Shown here: in pieces, positions 10,441 to 19,140 of the stretch
Layout: every line of letters starts with the position of its first letter
Numbering within the stretch: position 1 is the first letter of the stretch
DNA from: Entomortierella parvispora
Taxonomy: Eukaryota > Mortierellomycota > Mortierellomycetes > Mortierellales > Mortierellaceae
NCBI GenBank assembly: GCA_963573315.1
Contig: OY752142.1
Span: forward strand, 2,666,001-2,730,000
DNA: 64,000 nt
Direction: 5' to 3'
Program-made: the position numbers and the translations under genes
Notes under the pieces: model-generated
What the model was told of the DNA's origin: nothing
Database searches by the model: none
What the model saw: the letters and a program-made list of their open reading frames with translations, nothing else

Positions 10441-10629
10441 TTACAAGCGAATGTTGCCACTCATGGCAACTGAGCCAATTGACTTGCTCATGGCCATCTG
10501 GAGTGCTTGTTCCTTGGTCATCCTGTTAGCCTGAGCGGGGCGGGATCCGTCAACTGAGGTGCGAGGGGTCTGTGCTGGGGTAGAGGCAGCAGAGGCGGAA
10601 TGGTTCTTGGAAGACTTGAAGAAAGACAT
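10441..10629 (-). CDS. Copy G, MSFFKSS small-protein family (62 aa)
   Basis: Intronless, 62 residues: MSFFKSSKNHSASAASTPAQ, then TPRTSVDGSRPAQANR, the MTKEQALQMAMSKS helix and the ending MSGNIRL. It is the shortest intact member. TATA on the minus strand at about 10740-10747. Its leader is the one found fused to the 3' half in remnant A. An AATAAA complement lies near 10342-10348. Function unknown. Confidence 0.83.
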   Translation of the reverse strand: MSFFKSSKNHSASAASTPAQTPRTSVDGSRPAQANRMTKEQALQMAMSKSIGSVAMSGNIRL

Positions 10630-11238
10630 GGTGGGAATTCTTGTTTTTTGGGTGGTGGTTGCTGTTGTTGAGGCGGGTTGTTGTAACTTGTTTGGTGGGT
10701 TTAATGAAGAGAAGACGGATGAATCGAGGACCCTCGTTGTATTTATACGGACGGCTGCTTGCGATCGATCTACCTGCCAAGGGTCTTCTAGAAATAAAGA
10801 GCGCTTTCTTGTTGACTTCCTTACTTGGCATCCTTGTACGCCACAACCTTGAATTTGTCAGTTCTTTCTTGGCTTTCTCAGCAGAAGAGAGGGGACAACG
10901 GCCAAGAGGGACAAGAGGAACAAAGTAAACATTTCATCATTGAGAGCGGCACGGCAAAAATCGAAAATTAAAGGACAGATCTGACGTGCACTAAGTGAGG
11001 CATTTGGATCCGATGGATCATTCCCGGAAAAGACAAAAAGGCATGGTCCTTGCACAAAGAAGAGTGCATCCGTGCTGTGGTGCCTCAATTGAACCAAGAG
11101 AGGCATGGCGGATCGGAGGAGGGGGAAAGTATAAAAGATGTACCCTTTCCCACTTAATTTTTCATTTCTTCACACAACCAACAACCAAGCTTCAGCTACC
11201 GCCTCAACAGCCACACAAGCAACACAACAACTACAACC
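10630..11238. promoter_or_regulatory. Class 1 divergent promoter, copies G/H
   Basis: A 609-bp spacer between start codons. Core element at 10925-10947, plus orientation. TATA boxes at about 10740-10747 (toward G) and 11130-11137 (toward H). Direct copy of 2874-3433, inverted copy of 13945-14550. Confidence 0.75.
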
Positions 11239-11430
11239 ATGTCCTTCTTCAAGTCATCCAAGAACCACTCTGCCTCTGCTGCCTCCACCCCAGCTCAGAC
11301 TCCTCGCTCCTCAATGGATGCCTCTCGCACCGGTGCCCAGAACGTCAAGATGACCAAGGAACAGGCGATCCAGGAGGCCATGAGAAAGTCGCTCACATCT
11401 GTTGCCATGTCTGGCAACATCTACCTCTAA
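11239..11430 (+). CDS. Copy H, MSFFKSS small-protein family (63 aa)
   Basis: Intronless; the 63-residue protein is identical to copy B. TATA at 11130-11137; AATAAA near 11512-11518. Its 3' flank to copy I repeats the B-C interval and reappears inverted between J and K. Function unknown. Confidence 0.85.
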   Translation: MSFFKSSKNHSASAASTPAQTPRSSMDASRTGAQNVKMTKEQAIQEAMRKSLTSVAMSGNIYL

Positions 11431-12011
11431 ACCGCGTCCTCACTCCTCTCATCTCATACCCTCTTGCATCTCTTAATATCAACTGTACCATATCTTGCAT
11501 CTTCAAGACGAACAATAAACTCTCGACTTGATCTCATCCAACAGCTCTCTATTACATGAACAATGTGACATCTATAGCCATGCAAGCATGAAACAACGCG
11601 AGGCGTTACCAAGGCACAGAAGCAAGAAGACCTCGGGAGCAATTGCTTCTCAAGTATTGTATTACTGATAACGAGACGAGACGTCCTATAACCAATGATC
11701 AATTCTTTCTAGTTTCGTGAATTAGTCATTGCGGCAGAGAGAGGATAATGAATGTAAGAAAACTCGCTACTCAATTGGAGGATGGCTGCTTTGTCTATGT
11801 AACCTCGCACGATTGCAAGAAAGCAGCCAAAGATCATATAAATCCAAAAGCCAATGAGACAGGTTTTTGTAGTTGGCAATGCAAAAGTGTTTTATTCACA
11901 TAGGCAATTGCTCATGCAAGATGGTAGTGTACAAGAGTGAGAGTTGGAATGCAAGAGGGTATTAAGGTAGCTTGACGCGAGGTGATCCGAGCAGAGGAAG
12001 AGAGTCTTCGT

Positions 12012-12212
12012 TTACATGCGGATGTTGCCACGGAGCAGGGCCGAGGTGGAGGGGGCGATGGACTTGTCCAGGGCCATCTGGAGTGCTTGTTCCTTGGTCA
12101 TCTTGATCTTCTGTGCATCAGTACGAGAGGCATCCATGGAGGAGCGAGGAGTCTGAGCTGGAGTGGAGGCAGCGGAGGCGGACTGGTTCTTGGAGGACTT
12201 GAAGAAAGACAT
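12012..12212 (-). CDS. Copy I, MSFFKSS small-protein family (66 aa)
   Basis: Intronless, 66 residues, with the pair-specific variants AQKIKM and MALDKSIAPSTS shared only with partner J. TATA complement at about 12319-12326. Leader of the C/F type. Function unknown. Confidence 0.85.
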   Translation of the reverse strand: MSFFKSSKNQSASAASTPAQTPRSSMDASRTDAQKIKMTKEQALQMALDKSIAPSTSALLRGNIRM

Positions 12213-12961
12213 GGCTGTAGTTGTTGTTACTTGGGTGGTGATTGCTTTTGAGGCGGGTTGAGGTTACTTGTTGTTGTTGGTTGAGTGTGGAGAAGGGGAT
12301 ATCAGGAAAGGTCATTGTATTTATATTGGATTAACCTCACTTCAAAATCCCTCTTGGTCATGGATCTTTCCAGCAAAAACAACGCTTGACTTCCAATCTT
12401 GGCATGCTTGGGTGTTCCTGTGAATTTCCCTCAACTCAAAACTCTTTGACTCCGCCTTCCTTGGCCGTTGCGCGCGCCCCTCCAAAGTCCGCACTGCACG
12501 GGTCCCCCCGCAAGTCGACGTTCGTGCCCAAATCAGTCGCACAACGAACGGCCCAGAAGGAAGGGAGAACTGAAGGGAAAACTCAAGGGAAGAAAGTAAA
12601 CATTTCATCATTGAGAGCCACGCAGCAGAAATGAATTTCAGGCGCCGATCTGACGAGAGATGACTTGAGGTGGCTTTTTGCCAGTCGATTCTCCTTCGAT
12701 GGACAATTCTGCTGCGACGTTTCTTGGAGAAGGAGGCTAATTGGCCATGGCCCATGCTCAAAAGAGGAGTGCATCTCTGCCGCGGTGCCCCAATTGATCC
12801 AAGAATAGTACTGCGGATCAGAGGTTCACAGAGGTATAAAGGACACTGTCCTCCCGCCTTGCTTTTGTTTTTCTTCACTCACAACCAACAACACTCAAGC
12901 AACATCCAAGCAACACAAGCTCTCCCAAGCAACCACCACCCAAACAACAACAACTACAGCC
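12213..12961. promoter_or_regulatory. Class 2 divergent promoter, copies I/J
   Basis: A 749-bp spacer in the same orientation as 4410-5159. Core element at 12596-12618. TATA boxes at about 12319-12326 (toward I) and 12835-12840 (toward J). It is the centre of the large inverted repeat G-H-I / J-K-L. Confidence 0.75.
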
Positions 12962-13162
12962 ATGTCTTTCTTCAAGTCCTCCAAGAACCAGTCTGCCTCT
13001 GCTGCCTCCACTCCAGCTCAGACTCCTCGCTCCTCCATGGATGCCTCTCGTACTGATGCACAGAAGATCAAGATGACCAAGGAACAAGCACTCCAGATGG
13101 CCCTGGACAAGTCCATCGCCCCCTCCACCTCGGCCCTGCTCCGTGGCAACATCCGCATGTAG
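12962..13162 (+). CDS. Copy J, MSFFKSS small-protein family (66 aa)
   Basis: Intronless; the 66-residue protein is identical to copy I. TATA at 12835-12840 in a D-type leader. AATAAA in gtgaataaaaaagc near 13275. Its 3' flank to K is the inverted form of the H-I interval. Function unknown. Confidence 0.85.
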   Translation: MSFFKSSKNQSASAASTPAQTPRSSMDASRTDAQKIKMTKEQALQMALDKSIAPSTSALLRGNIRM

Positions 13163-13752
13163 AGAGGACCCTTTTCCTCTTCTCGGATCACCTCGCGTCA
13201 AGCTACCTTCATACCCTCCTGCATTCCAACTTTCACTCTTGTACACTACCATCTTGCATGAGCAACTGCCCTCGTGAATAAAAAAGCACTTTTGCATTGC
13301 CAACAACAAAAACCTGTCACTTTTGACTTCTGGATATGATCTTTGGCCGCTTTCTTGCCATCGTGCGAGGTTACATCGACAAAGCGTTTCTTTACAGTCA
13401 TCCTCAACTTGAGTAGCGAGTCTTCTTACAGTTATTATTCTCTCTCTGCCGCAATGGCTAAATCACGAAACAAGAAAGCATTGATCATTGGTTATAGGAC
13501 GTCTCGTCTCGTTATCAGTAATACAATACTTGAGAAGCAATTGCTCCCGAGGTCTTCTTGCTTCTGTGCCTTGGTAACGCCTCGCGTTGTTTCATGCTTG
13601 CATGGCTATAGATGTCACATTGTTCATGTAATAGAGAGCTGTTGGATGAGATCAAGTCGAGAGTTTATTGTTCGTCTTGAAGATGCAAGATATGGTACAG
13701 TTGATATTAAGAGATGCAAGAGGGTATGAGATGAGAGGAGTGAGGACGCGGT

Positions 13753-13944
13753 TTAGAGGTAGATGTTGCCAGACATGGCAACTGAGGTGAGCGACTTTCT
13801 CATGGCCACCTGGATCGCCTGTTCCTTGGTCATCCTGACGTTCTGGGCACCGGTGCGAGAGGCATCCATTGAGGAGCGAGGAGTCTGAGCTGGGGTGGAG
13901 GCAGCAGAGGCAGAGTGGTTCTTGGATGACTTGAAGAAGGACAT
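13753..13944 (-). CDS. Copy K, MSFFKSS small-protein family (63 aa)
   Basis: Intronless, 63 residues; it differs from B and H at two visible positions (NVRM and QVAMRK). Ends GNIYL. TATA complement at about 14047-14053. Inverted counterpart of copy H. Function unknown. Confidence 0.84.
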   Translation of the reverse strand: MSFFKSSKNHSASAASTPAQTPRSSMDASRTGAQNVRMTKEQAIQVAMRKSLTSVAMSGNIYL

Positions 13945-14550
13945 GGTTGTAGTTGTTGTGTTGCTTGTGTGGCTGTTGAGGCGGTAGCTGAAGCTTGGTT
14001 GTTGGTTGTGTGAAGAAATGAAAATTAAGTGGGAAAGGGTACATCTTTTATACTTTCCCTCTCCTCCGATCCGTCATGCCTCTCTTGGCTCAATTGAGGT
14101 ACCGCAGCACGGATGCACACTTCTTTGTGCAAGGGCCATGCCTTCTTGTCTTTTTCCGGGAATGATCCATCGGATCCAAATGCCTCGCTCAGTGCACCTC
14201 GGATCTGTTGCTTAATTTCGATTTTTTGCCGCGCCGCTCTCAATGATGAAATGTTTACTTTGTCCCTCTTGTCCGTCTTGGCCGTTGTCCCTTCTCTTCT
14301 GTTAAGAAAGATAAGAAAGATTTGACAAATTCAAGGTTGTGGAGCACAAGGATGCCAAGTGTGCAAGTCAACTGTCAACAGGGAGTACTGAACTTTCTTA
14401 GTTCTTGAATACCCTTGGCAGGCAGGTCAATCATCAGAAGCCAACCATATAAATACAGTGAGGGTTTTAGTCTCATTCTTCTTCTCTTCATTCAACCATC
14501 CAGCAACAACAAGTAGCACAGCCACCACCACCCAAACAGCAACTACAACC
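13945..14550. promoter_or_regulatory. Class 1 divergent promoter, copies K/L (inverted orientation)
   Basis: A 606-bp spacer, the diverged inverted form of 10630-11238. Core element at 14236-14258 on the minus strand. TATA boxes at about 14047-14053 (toward K) and 14448-14455 (toward L). Confidence 0.72.
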
Positions 14551-14751
14551 ATGTCTTTCTTCAAGTCTTCCATGAACCGATCTGCCTCTGCTGCCTCCAC
14601 CCCAGTCCAGACTCCCCGCTCGTCCATGGATGTCTCTCGCACAGATGCTCGGAAGGTCAAGTTGACCCGGGAACAAGCACTCCAGATGGCCTTGGACAAG
14701 TTCATTGCCCCAAGCTCGTCGGCTATGCTCCGCGGTAACATCCGCATATAA
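14551..14751 (+). CDS. Copy L, MSFFKSS small-protein family (66 aa, diverged)
   Basis: Intronless, 66 residues: MSFFKSSMNRSASAASTPVQ, then DARKVKLTREQALQMALDKF and the ending LRGNIRI. It is the most diverged of the paired copies. TATA at 14448-14455; start context accATGt; AATAAA near 14855. Positional counterpart of copy G in the inverted repeat, though its C-terminal half is closer to the C-J type. Function unknown. Confidence 0.83.
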   Translation: MSFFKSSMNRSASAASTPVQTPRSSMDVSRTDARKVKLTREQALQMALDKFIAPSSSAMLRGNIRI

Positions 14752-15696
14752 AGAGGACTCACATTCTCCTCAAGGATCACATCGCGTTAACCAACCTCTA
14801 TACCCCCTGCATCTCATACGGCAATTGTACTATACCTTGCATGTTCCAAGCTGAATAATAAATCATCGTTTTGATCCCCATCCTTTGCACTCCCCGTCAT
14901 TGTTGTCCATGTAAGTCTATGTTGCCTCTCTGCGCGTTATCAGCTCAGTACTTTTTGGTCTTTTTTTTTGCGTATCCTCTTTCAACATGCAGCGGGTCTT
15001 GGAACTCTGGCTCCTTGACTGACGTTGAGCGAAGACTCTGTCAATTGCGACGCGTCACGAAAGAGAAGCTGATCCATGATCTCTGTTGAGATCTCGAGAT
15101 AGCTGGACTCGTCTGTTGGCTTGGTCTTCTCGCACGTTCGCGGTTCTGCGATCTTGTTGTACAATTAATGACATTGTCACTCGGTATAATATCAAGTTAC
15201 TTCGGTCGCGTCCATGCGCTGCTGCTGATAATGTGTCATGACTATGACTGTTTGTTCGAGCAACTCTGGAGGCTGATTGTCAACTCTAAAAAAAAAAAAA
15301 AACGTCATGGAGAGCCTTTTTGAAAACAGTCAAAAAAACACCGTATCTTTTTCAGTTGCCGCCTGAACTTCCAGAAATGAAAACCCCCTGTGCCTGTGCC
15401 TGTGCCTGGCAGCGTTGATAGCCAAATTGCCTCATACTGTACCGAGTCAAAAAAAATGGGTCAATGCTCAACCAGCGATGCTTAATAACATCGCTTTACC
15501 GTTGGCGGTGCCTGAATTCAAGTCAAGTTGATAGATAAGCATCTTGGAGAAGGTATAAAAAGACCACTCCATTCCTCCCTTTCATGTTTCTTTTTTCTTT
15601 TTGTTCATACAAAACTCAAGCACGCAAGCAACTGACAATCCCCTCAAGCAAGCAATCACCATCACCACCACCCCAAGAACACAAGCGATCATCACC

Positions 15697-15897
15697 ATGG
15701 CTCTTTTCAAGTCTTCCAAGAACACCACATTGTCCTCATCCGTTGTGTCGACCCCAACCCAGTCTCCTCGCACTTCCATGGAAGCTTCTCGATCTGCCGC
15801 CAGCCAAAGTGCACAGGTTGCCCGTGCGAAGGCTGTTGAGCTTACGCTTCTTAAGGACATGGGTGCCATCGGCGCCCGGGGCAACCCTATCCTCTAA
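15697..15897 (+). CDS. Copy M, distant member of the small-protein family (66 aa)
   Basis: Intronless, 66 residues, MALFKSSKNTTLSSSVVSTP, then TQSPRTSMEASRS and the ending GARGNPIL. Length, the FKSSKN start, the TP/SP-RxSM core and the Gly-Asn ending align with the array family, but the middle differs. TATA at 15553-15560; start context accATGg; AATAAA at 15977-15982. It stands alone, with no divergent partner and no GTAAACA core element in the 350 bp upstream. Function unknown. Confidence 0.75.
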   Translation: MALFKSSKNTTLSSSVVSTPTQSPRTSMEASRSAASQSAQVARAKAVELTLLKDMGAIGARGNPIL

Positions 15898-16512
15898 AGG
15901 ACGACGGCCTCACGAATTGTCTTCATACCCTACCTCAATTGCATTCTAATCACCTTGTACAATAACATCCAGACACAATAAACTTGTCTTTCTGCATCAA
16001 ATGTCACTATTGGTAGTATAAGTTACCAAGAAATTGCTTTAGGGTAGGCTGTAACCGAGACACGGAGCGAAGTCAAGACCGAGAGGAGCTTTGCCTTGCA
16101 GAGCAATTAAGAATCGTTTGTTTGATGGCAATGCAATCCCACAGCCCTGGAAGCGGAGAACGAGGACAGTCGACAAAGGATGAACAAAGAACGAAAAGAA
16201 AGAGTAGCAAAAAAAAAAAAAGTCGGCTCTGCAGGCATCCCGCATTGTTTTCTTTTGATGTCTCTCCGTCTCCGCCCAGCCCCGGGCTGTGGCTGCAGGC
16301 CAAGCAAAGCGAAGTAGGACGAGGTGACTGTGGCTGTGGATGGGCAAAGGAGACCCATATAAATAATACCCCGCCCTTCTTGCCATTTCTCCCCTCACTC
16401 TCACTTTCACTTCGTCTCCACCGACCTTGGTCGATCAACCCCTGCTCTCTCTCTCTGCTCTGCTCTTGCTCTTGCTCTTGTGCACCGCTCTCTCTACAAC
16501 ATCATTACGATC
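15898..16512. other. Intergenic, with a TATA box near 16358
   Basis: Contains the 3' flank of copy M and a promoter-like region with TATA (tataaata) at 16358-16365 ahead of the weak ORF at 16513. Nothing else recognised. Confidence 0.5.
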
Positions 16513-16710
16513 ATGGATGCATTCTCTTCACAACGACATACCAACGCCACCAACGCCTATCCTCGCACCCGCCCCATGGATTCACAGAAGCACTTCTCCC
16601 ATCACTCGACTATTATCTATGGCTCCGAACGGGGACCCCGCGAAGTCGAGCATCCTTGCTGCACCCTTGGTCGACTCTGTCTTCGAGGCTTGACAGGTGT
16701 CCGCCGGTGA
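16513..16710 (+). CDS. Weak small ORF (65 aa)
   Basis: ATG at 16513 in a good context (atcATGg), about 150 bp after the TATA at 16358-16365. It encodes 65 residues beginning MDAFSSQRHTNATNAYPRT. An overlapping frame from 16517 gives another short product ending at 16693. The layout (TATA, CT-rich leader, short intronless frame) recalls the array genes, but I see no sequence similarity. Could be noncoding or the first exon of a spliced gene. Confidence 0.28.
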   Translation: MDAFSSQRHTNATNAYPRTRPMDSQKHFSHHSTIIYGSERGPREVEHPCCTLGRLCLRGLTGVRR

Positions 16711-17228
16711 GGCTGTCCTTTCTTGCGCAACCCTCTTCGCCCTCCACCGTCTTACTCTTTCTCTCTCTCTTTTTGACTTCCCTCCACTTTTTTATTTTCT
16801 CGGTCCGTCCTGCCCGGGCTGCCCGGGCTTCCGAAACTTGATGATCAAAGTTGTACTATTATTATTCTCCCCCCCCCCCGCGCCTTCTCGGCCAACTCGC
16901 CCTGTAAACTAGTTCCAAGATGTTCACTCGATGAAAGGATTGCCGAGCACGGGTCTCTCGGCCCTCACTCACTCTTTCTCCTTCAGTGCGTCTTTATACC
17001 CATAGAGTTGCTTTCATTTGTTTTTTTTGAAATAAAAAATGACCGATATCGCGCTGCGACCGTCATTTTTTTTTATTTGTGTGTAAATATGTTTTTCAGA
17101 GGCTGTTCGATCGACAAACAGGAAGCCAATGAACAAATAACAATCATATATGATCATGAAAAGAGGACCGAGCAACAGCATCAAGCTGCAGGTTGAGCCC
17201 TCTTTTCTCTCTCTCTCTCTCTCTTCTT

Positions 17229-19140
17229 CTAACAGGGACCCTGGTCTTGCCAGACAGTCCAGGCAGTCGTGGATGGGGTGTCGCCCTGGGTCCACCACTG
17301 GTTGGTCCAGAGATGACCTCCATAAGTGACCTTGGTTCCGGCAGTGGCGTAGGCTGTGGCCGCGTTCCAGGCAGCGACACCGGCGCACTGACCCGAGCTA
17401 GGGCTCGTGGGCGAAGCAGAAGGCGCGGCCTTGGTGGTGGTGGTCGTGGTGGTCACAGGGGCGTTGGTGGTGGTCACGGGAGCCTGGGTAGTGGTGGTCG
17501 CGGGGGCGTTGGTAGTGGTAACAGGAGCGACCGTGGCCGAGGTCTGAGGGGGGGTGGGGCAGTCGGAGCCACAGTGGACGGTGTTCAAGACGGTGATCAG
17601 CTCTGCATTGTAATCGTATGACATGTCCCAAAGCATCACACCAAGGATTCCCTGAGCCTTGACGTAGTTGACCTTGATGGTCAAGGATTCAATATCATCA
17701 TAAGAAATGAACATGCTGGTGGCAGCATTGAACAACCAAGGCGTGGACGTCTCATTGTCCCAGTGACGGGTCCAACCCGCAGCAGGGGTTGTTGGTCCGC
17801 CGGCGAGGGGACCACCACGCAACTCCTTCCACTCCCACAAGCCAGAGTACACGGCACCTTCGTTGCAGTAGAAGTTGACGTCGTTGGTGTCAGCGGGACC
17901 TCCCTTAGGGGTGGTGGCAGTGTGGGGCACGTACATGGTCACGGGGTTCTGGGTGTCCATGTCCACGGTCGTGGTCAAGGAGCGACCATAGAAAGCAGTA
18001 CCGACCACCATCTTGTTCAAGGGCCAGCCGGCACTCTTCCAGGCGGTGACAGCCTGGACGACCGAGTATGGGTCACCGGGGGGAGCAGGGGTGTTGAAGG
18101 GGGCGTTAGCTCCAGTGGTGTTACTCCAGGAACCCATGATGTCGTAGGCCATGATCGCTAAAAGAGGATTCATTCCAACAAAGAACAAGCAAAGTTAGCA
18201 CGAGTTATGACAAGAGAAAGAGATTTGTTTGGGCACAACAACACGTACAGATCCAGTCAATATATGGGACATAGGCCGACACATCGCTCATAGGGCCGTT
18301 GGGACCATCCCAAGGCTGAACACGGACAGCGGCTGTGAGGTACTTGTGGACGGTGGGGAACTCCAAGTCCATCTGGGCGCGCAACTCCTGCAACAGGATT
18401 AGGTAGTTGGCAGCATCCTGTGGAGTGTAGTCGTTGCAGATGGCACCAGCACGGCCGGGATACTCCCTATTGTTCATACCAAATATGTTCAGCGATGAGA
18501 AGGGACCTCATTAGAAATCTTTAAAGCTTCAATGCGACGTTCGTTAGGTCTGTATAAAGAAAGAGACCTCTCACTTACCAGTCAATATCGATACCGTCCA
18601 TGTTCCAACCATCGGGAGTGTCAGCGTAGAGTGGCAGAGTGTTGTTGCGGACAAAGACCATGGCGTTGTTGATAAAGGTCGCACGCATGGACGCGTTAGC
18701 TGCCACGTCCGAGAATGTTTGGGAACCGGTCCATCCTCCGATAGACATCAAAATGGGGACACCGGCGGCGTTACCACGGGTGACCAATTCACGCATGGGT
18801 GTGCCATCGTAGTAACGATCGAAAGTAATGGTCGTAGGGGCAGCGGCACCCTTGTAAAGAACAGCAAATCCGCTATTATTTTTCAGTAGATGAACAGGCA
18901 GGTTAGAAAAGGATGCCGTGAAGAAGGCAATTGGTATTTCAGCAAGAAGAGGAGATCGGGAACCTACTAGTTGATGTGCGTGTACTGGGTCATGTCGAGT
19001 TCATCGACGGTGACATCACCCCAGGGGACCCAGTATCCGACAACGTTGTTGTTGTCCGTCGCGCGTTTCTCGATTGGCGCGGCCGAGACGGTGGCGATGG
19101 CAAAGGCCACGGCCAGCGATGAGAAGAGGGAAAACTTCAT
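17229..19140 (-). CDS. Secreted GH18 chitinase with C-terminal CBM5/12 domain
   Basis: Four exons: 18968-19140, 18579-18872, 18249-18466 and 17229-18157, with introns of 95, 112 and 91 nt; phases agree and give 537 residues. Starts MKFSLFSSLAVAFAIATVSA, a signal peptide, followed by a Kex2-like KR site. The glycoside hydrolase 18 strand reads THINYGFAVLY. The catalytic motif DGIDIDWE is intact; its Trp codon is split by intron 2. Further on come MAYDIMGSW and GVMLWDMSYD. A Thr/Ala-rich linker (about residues 425-480) leads to a chitin-binding CBM5/12 module (AWNAATAYATAGTKVTYGG ... TVWQDQGPC). It should hydrolyse chitin outside the cell or at the wall. TATA complement near 19291-19298. Confidence 0.93.

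Larger units (their letters stand above)
10441..13162. repeat. Direct block duplication, second copy (G-H-I-J)
   Basis: Second copy of the four-gene block at 2790-5360. Gene order, orientation and spacer lengths match (583 versus 581 bp between the convergent stops; 750 versus 749 bp for the class 2 promoter). Confidence 0.75.
10441..14751. repeat. Large inverted repeat G-H-I / J-K-L
   Basis: G(-) H(+) I(-) is mirrored by J(+) K(-) L(+) around the I/J promoter. The arms 11239-12212 and 12962-13944 (about 0.98 kb each) are close copies, including the H-I and J-K intervals. The match continues more weakly through the G/H and K/L promoters. Confidence 0.75.

Noticed and set aside
2790-15897. 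Array repeats considered as a CRISPR array or transposon
   Set aside because: The units are genes with promoters and polyadenylation signals in a eukaryotic genome; there are no transposase, reverse transcriptase or terminal repeats of an element.
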